Part shown: positions 8,337 through 16,482 of the stretch, one piece after another
Layout of the letters: every line of letters begins with the position of its first letter
Numbering within the stretch: the first letter of the stretch is position 1
Source: Pseudoselenomonas ruminantium
Lineage (GTDB): Bacteria > Bacillota > Negativicutes > Selenomonadales > Selenomonadaceae
Assembly: GCA_015058655.1 (NCBI GenBank)
Contig: SVBX01000014.1
Coordinates: forward strand, 1-64,000
DNA length: 64,000 bases
Direction of reading: 5' to 3'
The notes under the pieces: model-generated
Seen by the model: only the letters and a program-made list of their open reading frames with translations
Databases searched by the model: none
What the model was told of the DNA's origin: nothing
Position numbers and translations under genes: made by a program

Positions 8337-9584
8337 ATGTTGAAGAAGGTAAGCAAGAAATATCAGGAAACGGCCCTGATAAAGCTCATTGCCCTGGGCT
8401 TGGTAGTGGGCATTTTCCTGGCGCTGTTCGTGCCGGCGGCGGTGCCTGTGGTATCCGTGTTCGGTGATTTGTTCGTCCGCGCTCTGAAGGGCGTGGCGCC
8501 CATCCTGGTGTTCGTGCTGGTCATGAACGCTATGGCCCAGAAGAGCGCTGATGCCAGTGCGGCCATGAAGCCCATTGTGCGGCTGTATGTATTCGCCACT
8601 TTTTGTGCCTCTCTGGTAGCGGTGCTCTACTCTTTCGCTTTTCCCACGGCCCTGCAGCTGGCGGTGACTGATGCGGAAGTGGCGCCTCCCTCCGGTATTC
8701 TGGAAGTGCTGCACAATTTGATTTTGAGCGTGGTGGACAACCCCATTCATGCACTGGCCAGTGCCAATTACATAGGCATCCTGGCCTGGGGTGTGCTGGC
8801 TGGCATTGCCCTGCATGGTGCTTCTGAGGGCACCAAGGAGATGCTGTCAGATCTGGCCAAGACTGTCACCAAGATCGTGCAGTGGGTCATCCGCTTCGCT
8901 CCTTTCGGTATCATGGGCCTGGTAGCCAATGCTATCGGTGAGAGCGGGCTTTCTTCCATGGTGAGCTACCTGCAGATTCTGGCAGTGCTCCTGGGGGCCT
9001 TCTTCACTGTAGCCCTGGTGATGAACCCGCTGATCGTTTACCTGCACCTGCATCGCAATCCGTACCCGCTGGTCTGGACTACCTTGAAGGAAAGCGGCGT
9101 CTATGCCTTCTTCACCAGAAGCTCCGCCGCCAATATTCCCGTGAACCTTTCCCTCTGTGAGCGCCTGGGGCTGAATTCTGATACCTATTCCATTTCCATC
9201 CCCCTGGGTGCCACCATCAACATGAGCGGCGCAGCCATCACCATCGCGGTGCTGTCCCTGGCAGCTGCCCATACCATGGGGATTACTGTTGACCTGCCTA
9301 CGGCTCTGTTGCTGTGCATCGTGTCCACCGTAGGCGCCTGCGGCGCTTCCGGCGTGGCCGGCGGCTCCCTGCTGCTGATTCCCGTGGCTTGCTCCTCCTT
9401 CGGCATCGGCAACGACATCGCCATGCAGGTGGTAGCAGTAGGCTTCATCATCGGCGTGCTGCAGGACTCCTGCGAGACGGCCCTGAACAGCTCCTCAGAT
9501 GTACTGTTCACCGCCACCGCAGAACTTGCCCAGAAAGCCAAAGAAGGCACCCTGACGGCTGAAGATATGGTTCCTAATAAGTAA
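8337..9584 (+). CDS. sstT: Serine/threonine:sodium symporter SstT
   Basis: The roughly 415-residue integral membrane protein belongs to the DAACS (dicarboxylate/amino acid:cation symporter) family, and its length matches SstT. Recognisable features are the N-terminal helix [54 protein letters not shown], the [13 protein letters not shown] serine-rich re-entrant hairpin and [19 protein letters not shown]. The ATG at 8337 is preferred to 8328 because GAAGGGG is directly adjacent to the latter. It imports serine or threonine with Na+. Confidence 0.9.
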   Translation: MLKKVSKKYQETALIKLIALGLVVGIFLALFVPAAVPVVSVFGDLFVRALKGVAPILVFVLVMNAMAQKSADASAAMKPIVRLYVFATFCASLVAVLYSFAFPTALQLAVTDAEVAPPSGILEVLHNLILSVVDNPIHALASANYIGILAWGVLAGIALHGASEGTKEMLSDLAKTVTKIVQWVIRFAPFGIMGLVANAIGESGLSSMVSYLQILAVLLGAFFTVALVMNPLIVYLHLHRNPYPLVWTTLKESGVYAFFTRSSAANIPVNLSLCERLGLNSDTYSISIPLGATINMSGAAITIAVLSLAAAHTMGITVDLPTALLLCIVSTVGACGASGVAGGSLLLIPVACSSFGIGNDIAMQVVAVGFIIGVLQDSCETALNSSSDVLFTATAELAQKAKEGTLTAEDMVPNK

Positions 9585-9591
9585 ATGCCGT

Positions 9592-9716
9592 CTGTTCATT
9601 TTCTTTGGTGCAAAGAAAACGAACCAAAAGAAACAGCGGCCCCGGTTTGATCCTCAAACGCGAAGGGCCGCTTTTGGCGCTCATCCCTGAGCGCCGGGCA
9701 TTTGTCTTGGGGTTTA
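9592..9716. repeat. Family E hairpin element, copy 1
   Basis: It starts with TTTTCTTTGGTGCAAAGAAAA, a perfect nine-base stem with a three-base loop, then CGAACCAAAAGAAA, and carries two further hairpins (CGGCCC...GGGCCG and GGCGCTC...GAGCGCC). Related copies lie at 14791-14945 and, inverted, at 16362-16482. It follows the sstT stop codon. Confidence 0.75.
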
Positions 9717-9727
9717 TGTAACAAGAA

Positions 9728-9767
9728 AAGCTTGCTCTCCGAATTGTTTTGGTGAGCAAGCCTTTTT
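9728..9767. terminator. Terminator between convergent sstT and cupin genes
   Basis: GCTTGCTCTCC and GGTGAGCAAGC pair across a ten-base loop, followed by CTTTTTGTTTT; A-rich sequence precedes the stem on the other side. It can serve both converging genes. Confidence 0.8.
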
Positions 9768-9773
9768 GTTTTA

Positions 9774-10118
9774 TTACTTGTTGATAATTAAAGCCGTGAA
9801 GACAAGGTCTTCTGTGGCAGAGGCATTGGCAATGCCGTGTTTCTCTCCCTCAGGGCAGAAGGTGGTGGTGCCTGCTCCGATTTCCTTTTCCGTGCCGTTG
9901 TCGTTGTAGACGGCCTTGCCGGACAGGATGTGGTAGGTCTCCGTATTGCCGTGATGCTCATGGACGCCGATGGAGCAGAGGGGCGGGATGATGACTTTGG
10001 AGAACATGGCGCACTTGCCGTCCAGTTCTTCCTGGGTGAGGAGATGCACGATGGTGATGGTGCCTTTGCCGCCGGCTTTTTCCGTGGCTTGGATGGGATT
10101 TGCTTCAATAAATGCCAT
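9774..10118 (-). CDS. Small cupin-domain protein
   Basis: The 114-residue protein is a single cupin beta-barrel. The metal-binding motif 1 is present as GVHEHHGNTETYHILSG (His-x-His with the downstream Glu and His), and motif 2 as FCPEGEKHGIANAS. Such proteins range from sugar-binding to dioxygenase-like; the bound ligand cannot be inferred. The gene is divergent from the YdcF gene and convergent with sstT. A good ribosome-binding site (AAAGGAG) precedes the ATG on the minus strand. Confidence 0.85.
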   Translation of the reverse strand: MAFIEANPIQATEKAGGKGTITIVHLLTQEELDGKCAMFSKVIIPPLCSIGVHEHHGNTETYHILSGKAVYNDNGTEKEIGAGTTTFCPEGEKHGIANASATEDLVFTALIINK

Positions 10119-10208
10119 AATAAACTCTCCTTTTCTTTTGGTCGCTGCTTTGGTAGAATAGTATATGCTCTTATTTTAGCATTTATTGCTGCGGAGGTAT
10201 ATAAATAA

Positions 10209-11006
10209 ATGGTTTACTTCTTGAAATTCGGGGCTAGCTTCATTTTGCCCCCGGGGATTTTCATTGTCTTTCTGTTTTTCTACAGCATCCATCTTTGGAA
10301 GCATTCTGCTAGCGGCGGCGGTGTCTACGGCTGGCAGAGGCCAACGCTGAGAAAGAAGGTGGCTGCTTTGCTGATGCTGTTTACGATTGTCTTTTACCTC
10401 TTTTGCACACCCTGGATAGCGGAAAAGGCCATGGGCTGGTTGGAGGGGGCTTATCAGCCGCCGGCCAGGCCTGCCGGGGATGTGGTGGTGATGCTGGGGG
10501 GCGGAGCCTATGCCGATACCCCTGATGTCAGCGGCATGGGCACTCTCTGCGCCGCTCCTTCTGCCAGGCTGCTCACAGCGGTGCGGCTCCAGAAGCAGCT
10601 GGATGTGCCCATTCTCCTGTCCGGGGGGCAGGTCTATGAGGACACGGGAGCCGAGGCCAAGATTGCCAAGCGCATCCTGATGGATCTGGGGGTGCCGGAG
10701 GAGAAGATACTGGTGGAGGACAAGAGCCTCAACACCACCCAGAATGCCCGCTACTCGGCAGAGATCATGCGGGAGAAGGGCTTGAAGAATCCCGTGCTGG
10801 TGACTTCTGCCTTCCATATGAAGCGGGCCATGCTGAATTTCGAGAAGCAGGGGTATAAGCCTGTGCCTTTCCCCTCTGATTATCGCACCGGCAAGAAGCA
10901 TGTCTTCCACTATGTGAAGATGCGTCCCTCCGTGGATGCCATGTATGATAATGCGGTTGTGTTGCAGGAGACACTTAGGACTTTGGTTACGAGGTATTTT
11001 GAATGA
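10209..11006 (+). CDS. YdcF/SanA-like DUF218 membrane protein
   Basis: The 265-residue protein has two N-terminal membrane helices (about residues 5-25 and 48-66) followed by a DUF218 domain with GDVVVMLGGGAY, the LLSGGQVYEDTGAEA segment, EDKSLNTTQNARYSAEI and VTSAFHMKRAML, all typical of the family. DUF218 proteins such as SanA, YdcF and ElyC are linked to envelope integrity and peptidoglycan precursor handling; the reaction is not established. GGAGGT lies 10 bases before the ATG. Its stop overlaps the MATE start by four bases, so the two are co-transcribed. Confidence 0.88.
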   Translation: MVYFLKFGASFILPPGIFIVFLFFYSIHLWKHSASGGGVYGWQRPTLRKKVAALLMLFTIVFYLFCTPWIAEKAMGWLEGAYQPPARPAGDVVVMLGGGAYADTPDVSGMGTLCAAPSARLLTAVRLQKQLDVPILLSGGQVYEDTGAEAKIAKRILMDLGVPEEKILVEDKSLNTTQNARYSAEIMREKGLKNPVLVTSAFHMKRAMLNFEKQGYKPVPFPSDYRTGKKHVFHYVKMRPSVDAMYDNAVVLQETLRTLVTRYFE

Positions 11007-12361
11007 GCGCAAGCACTAAGAACCTGACGGAGGGTGAGCCCTGGCGGCTCATTCTCTTTTTTACTCTCCCCCTCATCGCGGGGAATATTTTCCAGCAGCT
11101 CTACGCCTTTGTGGACACTTTGATCGTGGGCCGCATCCTGGGGGTGGAGGCCCTGGCGGCGGTGGGCTGCACCGGGCCGCTGCTGTTCCTCATCATGGGC
11201 TTTGCCATGGGCACGACTTCCGGCCTGTCTATCTACACGGGGCAGCGCTTTGGGGCGAAGGATGAAAAGGGGGTGCGGCAGAGCGCGGCAGCCTGCCTCC
11301 TCCTGACCCTGGCTATTGCGGCTGTGATGACGGTGCTGGCCTATGGCCTTTGCCGCTACTTGCTGCTCTGGATGCAGACGCCTCCTGAGATCATGGACAA
11401 TGCCTATGCCTTCATCAGCATCATTTTCGGCTGGCTGGTGGTGCCCTTCCTGCTGCTCATGGTGACCAATATCGTAAGGGCCCTGGGGGACAGCCGCATG
11501 CCTACGGTGATCCTGGCCTTTGCCCTCACTTGCAATATCATCCTGGAGCCTGTCTTCATCATGGCCTTTGACTGGGGCGTGCCGGGAGCGGCCTGGGCTG
11601 TGGTGGCGGCTCAGAGCATCGGTGTGGCAGCCGCTGTCTTTTACATTGCGAAGAAAGTGCCTGCCCTGCATATCCATGCTGAAGACTGGCATCTGACGAA
11701 GAAAATCCTCTGGGAGCATCTGCGCATCGGCCTGCCCATGGGCTTCCAGACTTCCATCATTGCCATTGGCGCCGTCATCCTGCAGGTGGCTCTGAACAAC
11801 CTTGGCCCTGTGGCGGTGGCTTCCTATGCCGCCTCCCAGAAGGTGGATTCCCTGGCCCTCATGCCCATGATGTCCTTTGGCATGGCCATGGCGGCCTATA
11901 CGGCTCAGAATTACGGCGCTCGCCAGTATCATCGCATCACCGAGGGCGTGAAGAAGTGCATCTATATGTCCGTGGGCTTTGCCCTGGTGGCGGGCCTGTT
12001 CAACGCCATCTTCGGCCCCCAGCTGGTGGGGATGTTCGTCACGGAGGAAGCTGAGCAGGTGGTGGAGTATGGCAGCATGTATCTGCTGGTGCAAGGCGCT
12101 TGCTACTGGGTGCTGGCGCTGCTCTTCATCTTCCGCAGCACACTGCAGGGGCTGGGCCAGAGCGTGGTGCCCACCATTGCCGGGGTGATGGAGCTGGTCA
12201 TGCGCGCAGGCGCCGCCTTGATCCTCTGCGAGATGTGGGGCTTTCTGGGAGCCTGCTGGGCCAGCCCCCTGGCCTGGATAGGCTCGGCCATCCCCTTGAT
12301 GATTGCCTATTACTGGACAAGGAGGTCATTTAGGCATAAAATGGTTAGTATAGAAGGATGA
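11003..12361 (+). CDS. MATE-family multidrug efflux transporter
   Basis: The 452-residue, 12-helix protein belongs to the MATE family, bacterial NorM/DinF type. The opening LILFFTLPLIAGNIFQQLY and the repeated QRFGAKDEKGVRQS and QNYGARQYHRITEGVK segments mark the two six-helix halves. It probably exports cationic compounds by Na+ or H+ antiport. The ATG overlaps the ydcF stop and a Uma2-family gene follows 18 bases downstream, forming a three-gene unit. Confidence 0.92.
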   Translation: MSASTKNLTEGEPWRLILFFTLPLIAGNIFQQLYAFVDTLIVGRILGVEALAAVGCTGPLLFLIMGFAMGTTSGLSIYTGQRFGAKDEKGVRQSAAACLLLTLAIAAVMTVLAYGLCRYLLLWMQTPPEIMDNAYAFISIIFGWLVVPFLLLMVTNIVRALGDSRMPTVILAFALTCNIILEPVFIMAFDWGVPGAAWAVVAAQSIGVAAAVFYIAKKVPALHIHAEDWHLTKKILWEHLRIGLPMGFQTSIIAIGAVILQVALNNLGPVAVASYAASQKVDSLALMPMMSFGMAMAAYTAQNYGARQYHRITEGVKKCIYMSVGFALVAGLFNAIFGPQLVGMFVTEEAEQVVEYGSMYLLVQGACYWVLALLFIFRSTLQGLGQSVVPTIAGVMELVMRAGAALILCEMWGFLGACWASPLAWIGSAIPLMIAYYWTRRSFRHKMVSIEG

Positions 12362-12379
12362 AAAGGGAGGTCGATTGCC

Positions 12380-12931
12380 ATGCCGGAACTTGCAGAGTAT
12401 GAGAAGTATGAGCTATATGACGGCAAGGAAGTAATGCTGGCTGCAGCCAGTATTCCCCACCTGGGGATTCAGGGCAACTTGAGCAGGATTATAGGCAATT
12501 TTCTAAAAGGAAAGCGGTGCAGGGTCTTTACGGAGGCCAAGGTGGTATTTGCCAAGGATACCTTTTTCATTCCCGATGTCCTGGTGGTGTGCGACCGCAG
12601 CAAGATCAAGCTGAATCATATCGAGGGTGCCCCGGACTTTGTGGCAGAGATTCTGTCCATCTCCACCCAGGCCCGCGACATAGGCATCAAGAAGGATATG
12701 TATGAGAAGTACGGTGTGGGAGAGTACTGGCTCATAGACCCAAAGGCCCAGTCTATCACTGTCTATCTGCTGAAGGATGGCAGGTATGTGCTGGAAGATG
12801 TATATCACAATGCCACCGAGGAAGAACTGGAAGGACTTACGGAAGAGGAGCGCAAGGCTCATAAGGTATCCCTGAAGATCAGCCTTTATGATGATCTGGA
12901 AATCCAGGTCAAAGAGATTTTTGAGGAATGA
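12380..12931 (+). CDS. Uma2-family (DUF820) putative nuclease
   Basis: The 183-residue protein has the restriction-endonuclease-like fold of the Uma2 family: an N-terminal YEKYELYDGKEVML, then FIPDVLVVCDRSK (the PD of the PD-(D/E)xK core), PDFVAEILSISTQARDIGIKK (the ExK-like strand) and YEKYGVGEYWLIDPKAQSITVY. These proteins are abundant in some genomes and their role is unknown. It lies 18 bases after the MATE gene and is preceded by AGGGAGG. Confidence 0.85.
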   Translation: MPELAEYEKYELYDGKEVMLAAASIPHLGIQGNLSRIIGNFLKGKRCRVFTEAKVVFAKDTFFIPDVLVVCDRSKIKLNHIEGAPDFVAEILSISTQARDIGIKKDMYEKYGVGEYWLIDPKAQSITVYLLKDGRYVLEDVYHNATEEELEGLTEEERKAHKVSLKISLYDDLEIQVKEIFEE

Positions 12932-12994
12932 GAGGGCAGCGCTGGCTCTTCAAGCCACTTTGGCTTGTTTTTGTCAATAAATGCTATTAAAATA

Positions 12995-13024
12995 CAAGGC
13001 AGGAAGGAAATCCTTCCTGCCTTG
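12995..13024. terminator. Perfect hairpin between uma2 and the phosphosugar mutase gene
   Basis: CAAGGCAGGAAGGA and TCCTTCCTGCCTTG form a 14-base perfect stem. No T run follows on the plus strand, while the minus-strand exit (TATTTTAATAG) is T-rich. It could act as a weak terminator or an RNA-stability element; its direction is uncertain. Confidence 0.55.
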
Positions 13025-13098
13025 TCGTATATATACGGAGAGTATGTATCAAAGCAGAATTTTCCAAACATCATTATTTTTACGGGAAGGTGGATTTT

Positions 13099-14781
13099 AT
13101 GTATCAGGATGAATACAAGCGCTGGCTTGAGGCGGACCTCATTGACTGCGACCTTGGCAAAGAGCTCAGGGATATCAAGGGTGACGATGACGCCATCAAG
13201 GAGCGCTTCGCGGCTTCCCTGCAGTTCGGCACTGCAGGTCTCAGAGGGACTCTCGGCGCAGGCACCAACCGCATGAACATCTGGGTGGTGCGCCAGGCTA
13301 CCCAGGGCGTGGCTGATTGGGTAAAGGGCGAGGGCGGCACCCAGACGGTGGCCATCAGCTACGATACCCGCCTCAAGGGCTGGACTTTTGCCAAGGAGGC
13401 CGCAGGCGTGCTGGCTGCCAACGGCATCAATGTCCGCATCTATGACGAGCCCATGCCCGTGCCTGCCCTGTCTTTCGCCACCCGTTTCTACAAGGCCAAT
13501 GCAGGCATCATGGTCACTGCCAGCCACAATCCTGCCAAGTACAACGGCTACAAGGCCTACGGCCCGGATGGCTGCCAGATGACGGACGATGCGGCAGATG
13601 TGGTTTATAATGCCATCCAGAAGACGGATGTGCTCACCGGGGCCAAGTACATGTCCTTTGCTGAGGGCGTGGAGAAAGGCCTTATCAAGTTCGTGGGCGA
13701 GGACTGCAAGGACGGCCTTTATGAGAATATCGAGGCTTGCCAGGTGCGCCCGGGCCTTTGCAAGACTGCCGGCCTGAAGCTGGTTTACAGCCCCCTGAAC
13801 GGCACGGGCCTGGTGCCTGTGACCCGCGTGCTCCGCGATATCGGCGTCGACGATGTGACCATCGTGCCGGAGCAGGAGTACCCCAACGGCTACTTCACCA
13901 CCTGTTCCTATCCGAACCCGGAAATCCTGGCTGCCATGGAAAAAGGCGTGGAGCTGGCCAAGAAAGAGGGCGCTGACCTGATGCTGGCCACCGACCCTGA
14001 TGCAGACCGGGTGGGCATCGCCATGAAGTGTCCGGATGGTTCCTATGAGCTGGTGTCCGGCAATGAGATGGGCGTGCTGCTCTTGGACTATATCTGCGCA
14101 GGCCGCCAGGAAAAGGGCACCATGCCCAAGGATCCCGTGGCTGTGAAATCCATCGTGTCCACGCCCCTGGCTGATGCCGTGGCCAAGCACTACGGCGTAG
14201 AGCTCCGCCACACCCTCACGGGCTTCAAGTGGATTGGCGACCAGATCCTGCAGCTGGAAGGCAAGGGAGAGGAGAACCGCTTCATCTTCGGCTTCGAGGA
14301 AAGCTACGGGTACCTTGCCGGTCCCTATGTCCGGGACAAGGATGCAGTGGTGGCCTCCATGCTGATTTGCGAGATGGCTGCTTACTATCGTAGCAAGGGT
14401 TCTTCTATCAAGGCCCGCCTGGAGGAAATCTACAGCCAGTATGGCCGCTACCTGAACAAGGTAGACAGCTTCGAGTTCCCCGGCCTGTCCGGCATGGACA
14501 AGATGAAGGGCATGATGGAGAACCTGCGCAAGGATCCCATCAAGGAATTGGCCGGCAAGAAGGTAACCAAGGTCATTGATTATCTCGATACCGCCGCTAC
14601 GGGTCTGCCCAAGTCCAATGTGCTGACTTATGAGCTGGAGGATGGTTCCAGCGTGATTATCCGTCCCTCCGGTACGGAGCCGAAGATCAAGGCTTATTAC
14701 ACTACCAAGGGGAAGGATTTGAAGGAGGCAGAGGCTGCTAAGGAAGCTATGGCAGTGGCTGTTAAGCCTTATCTCTCCTAA
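13099..14781 (+). CDS. Phosphoglucomutase / phosphomannomutase (alpha-D-phosphohexomutase)
   Basis: The start at ATG 13099 is preferred over GTG 13090 because GGGAAGG sits eight bases ahead of it. The roughly 560-residue enzyme has the four-domain phosphohexomutase layout: FGTAGLRGTLGAGTNRMN, the active-site phosphoserine loop VTASHNPAKYNGYK, the metal-binding loop ATDPDADRVGIA, the sugar-binding GFEESYGYLAG and the phosphate-binding RPSGTEPKIKAYY. The length and the GTAGLRG opening match the long PgcA type of Firmicutes, which interconverts glucose-1-P and glucose-6-P. It is monocistronic. Confidence 0.93.
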   Translation: MYQDEYKRWLEADLIDCDLGKELRDIKGDDDAIKERFAASLQFGTAGLRGTLGAGTNRMNIWVVRQATQGVADWVKGEGGTQTVAISYDTRLKGWTFAKEAAGVLAANGINVRIYDEPMPVPALSFATRFYKANAGIMVTASHNPAKYNGYKAYGPDGCQMTDDAADVVYNAIQKTDVLTGAKYMSFAEGVEKGLIKFVGEDCKDGLYENIEACQVRPGLCKTAGLKLVYSPLNGTGLVPVTRVLRDIGVDDVTIVPEQEYPNGYFTTCSYPNPEILAAMEKGVELAKKEGADLMLATDPDADRVGIAMKCPDGSYELVSGNEMGVLLLDYICAGRQEKGTMPKDPVAVKSIVSTPLADAVAKHYGVELRHTLTGFKWIGDQILQLEGKGEENRFIFGFEESYGYLAGPYVRDKDAVVASMLICEMAAYYRSKGSSIKARLEEIYSQYGRYLNKVDSFEFPGLSGMDKMKGMMENLRKDPIKELAGKKVTKVIDYLDTAATGLPKSNVLTYELEDGSSVIIRPSGTEPKIKAYYTTKGKDLKEAEAAKEAMAVAVKPYLS

Positions 14782-14790
14782 AAGTTTCGG

Positions 14791-14945
14791 CTGTTCATTT
14801 TCTTTGGCGCAAAGAAAACGAACCAAAAGAAAACGCGGCCTGGAATTCATCCAGAATTCGCACGGCCGCATGGCGCCCATCCATGGACGCCGGGGTTCGG
14901 GAGTTCGACCTCGCCGCCTTTGACGGCATCGGGGTTCGGATGATT
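14791..14945. repeat. Family E hairpin element, copy 2
   Basis: It begins with CTGTTCATTTTCTTTGGCGC and contains the perfect stem-loop TTTTCTTTG-GCG-CAAAGAAAA, followed by CGAACCAAAAGAAAA and GC-rich hairpins (GCGGCC...GGCCGC; GGCGCCCATCC...GGACGCC). The left end is closely similar to copy 1, while the inner part diverges. It follows the phosphosugar mutase stop directly. Confidence 0.75.
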
Positions 14946-14952
14946 TGAACGC

Positions 14953-14981
14953 AAAAAAAGAGCCGGTATGGCTCTTTTTTT
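14953..14981. terminator. Bidirectional terminator
   Basis: AAAAAAAGAGCC and GGCTCTTTTTTT pair around GGTAT. It serves the convergent phosphosugar mutase and SHMT-like genes. Confidence 0.9.
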
Positions 14982-14996
14982 GTGCGTTTTTTCAGG

Positions 14997-16334
14997 TTAG
15001 TTATCCCAGAAACTCCACATGCGTTCCTGCTGGGCTTCCTGTTTTTCGGCTTCCACTTCCTGGCTGATATTGAGGTCTTTCTGGCCATAGCCCGGTGTCA
15101 GGCTGATATTGGCAGGCAGCCATTCGTCGGAGAATAGAGGCTTGTCCATAAGTATGGCCCGTATCTGTGCCTTGGCCTTGTCCTTGGCAGCCTTGTCCTG
15201 GGCTGACAGGAGGAAGTCGCCTATGAGGCGGCCAATGGTTTGCAAGGAGGGTTCCTTGAGGGCGCGGGTGGTGGGATCGAGGGTGGAAAGGCGGAGGATG
15301 GGGATGGTGAGGCTTTCGTCGGAGGTGAGCATTTCGTCGCCTTTGACCAGGAAGCCGGCTTCCCTCAGGTTGGCAACGGCTTTTTCCGGCGTGGTGCCTT
15401 TGGGCAGGCGGGGCAGCACCAGATGGCTTTCTGTGTCGCCGCAGAGGGTGGTGAGGCCTGCGTCTCTGAGGCCCTTTTCCAGGGCTTTGGCATTTTTCAG
15501 CACCTGCTCGCAGCAGGCTTTGAAGGGGGCGGTGCCGGCTTCCAGAAAGGTGGTGGCGAGGGCTGCCAGCACATTTTTCTTCACCATGGCGTGGCCTGTG
15601 TCCAGCACGGCCTTGTCCATCTGTTCTGCCAGCTCTTTGGTGGTGAGGATCACGGCGCTTTGGGGGCCGTGGAGGGAGTCGTTGGTGGGGAAAGTCACCA
15701 CATCTGCATAGGAGGCGGGGGAGGGGGCACAGCCGGCGGCTACGGCCCCTGCATTCTGCCCGATATCCACCCAGAGATAAGCCCCTACGCCCCTGGCAAT
15801 GTCCCGGAGGGCTGCAAAATCCACCTGGCGGGGATAGTTCACAGGCGAGTAGATGATGAGTTTTGGCTTTCTGGCCTGGGCAATCCGCTGCACTCGTTCC
15901 AAATCAATAAGTTCCGTATTGGGGTCAATGCTGAAATTCAAAAACTCAAAACGCATCCACCCGCCGCTGCAGTGTTCCGCCTTGCGCCGGTTGAAGGAGA
16001 GCACTGTATCCCCTTCCTTTACCAGGGCGTGGAAGACCACCCGGGAAGCCGAAGCGATGTCAGAAAGCCGCACGATGGCATGTCCGGCACCGAATAACTT
16101 CTCAGCCCTATGGGCGGCAATTTCCTCTACCCTGATATGGGTGTTCAGGGTATGATGGTCAAGGTACCCATTGCCCAGGATGCTGCCCTTGAGGTAAGCG
16201 CTGAAAGGGGAAACTGCGTTAGAGGTAGGCAGCAGGGACAAAGTATAACGCTGCTTCTGCACCTCCTCCTGCAGCAGCCCGTATATCTCCGGGTCAAATG
16301 ATGCCAGACTTTCGGTAAGCGTCTGATTTTGCAT
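14997..16334 (-). CDS. Serine hydroxymethyltransferase homologue lacking the PLP lysine
   Basis: The start at 16334 (MQNQTLTES) is preferred because AAGGAGG lies nine bases before it. The roughly 445-residue protein aligns by eye with GlyA over its length: DPEIYGLLQEEVQKQ, the KPKLIIYSPVNY strand, GAYLWVDIGQNAGAVAAG and ADVVTFPTNDSLHGPQSAVIL. In genuine SHMT these last two read VDMAHVAGLVAAG and VTTTTHKTLxGPRGG, so the stacking histidine is Gln here and the THK pair carrying the Schiff-base lysine is Asn-Asp. The N-terminal ASEN motif is also changed (PTSNA). Normal PLP chemistry is therefore unlikely. It lies downstream of a DASS transporter on the same strand, separated by an E repeat. A binding or regulatory role is possible; function unknown. 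Confidence 0.8.
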   Translation of the reverse strand: MQNQTLTESLASFDPEIYGLLQEEVQKQRYTLSLLPTSNAVSPFSAYLKGSILGNGYLDHHTLNTHIRVEEIAAHRAEKLFGAGHAIVRLSDIASASRVVFHALVKEGDTVLSFNRRKAEHCSGGWMRFEFLNFSIDPNTELIDLERVQRIAQARKPKLIIYSPVNYPRQVDFAALRDIARGVGAYLWVDIGQNAGAVAAGCAPSPASYADVVTFPTNDSLHGPQSAVILTTKELAEQMDKAVLDTGHAMVKKNVLAALATTFLEAGTAPFKACCEQVLKNAKALEKGLRDAGLTTLCGDTESHLVLPRLPKGTTPEKAVANLREAGFLVKGDEMLTSDESLTIPILRLSTLDPTTRALKEPSLQTIGRLIGDFLLSAQDKAAKDKAKAQIRAILMDKPLFSDEWLPANISLTPGYGQKDLNISQEVEAEKQEAQQERMWSFWDN

Positions 16335-16361
16335 ATATCCAAACCTCCTTCGAGGCAAACT

Positions 16362-16482
16362 AGCGAACCTCGGCGCCCAGGGATGGGCGCTCCTGTGGCC
16401 CTTCGTGTTTCAGGATGAAACCGGGGCCACTGTTTTCTTTTGTTCCTTTTCTTTGCGCCAAAGAAAAGGAAAAGCCGAAGGC
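16362..16482. repeat. Family E hairpin element, copy 3 (inverted)
   Basis: Read on the minus strand it begins CTTTTCCTTTTCTTTGGCGC, with the same TTTCTTTGGCGCAAAGAAA hairpin as the other copies, then GAACAAAAGAAAACAGTGGCC and the GC-rich hairpins including GGCGCCCAGGGATGGGCGC. It occupies the space between the DASS transporter stop and the SHMT-like gene, thus behind a stop codon like the other two copies. Confidence 0.75.

Noticed and set aside
12886-14880. 664-residue minus-strand ORF
   Set aside because: It lies opposite the phosphosugar mutase gene, whose active-site motifs are complete; the translation has no recognisable domain.
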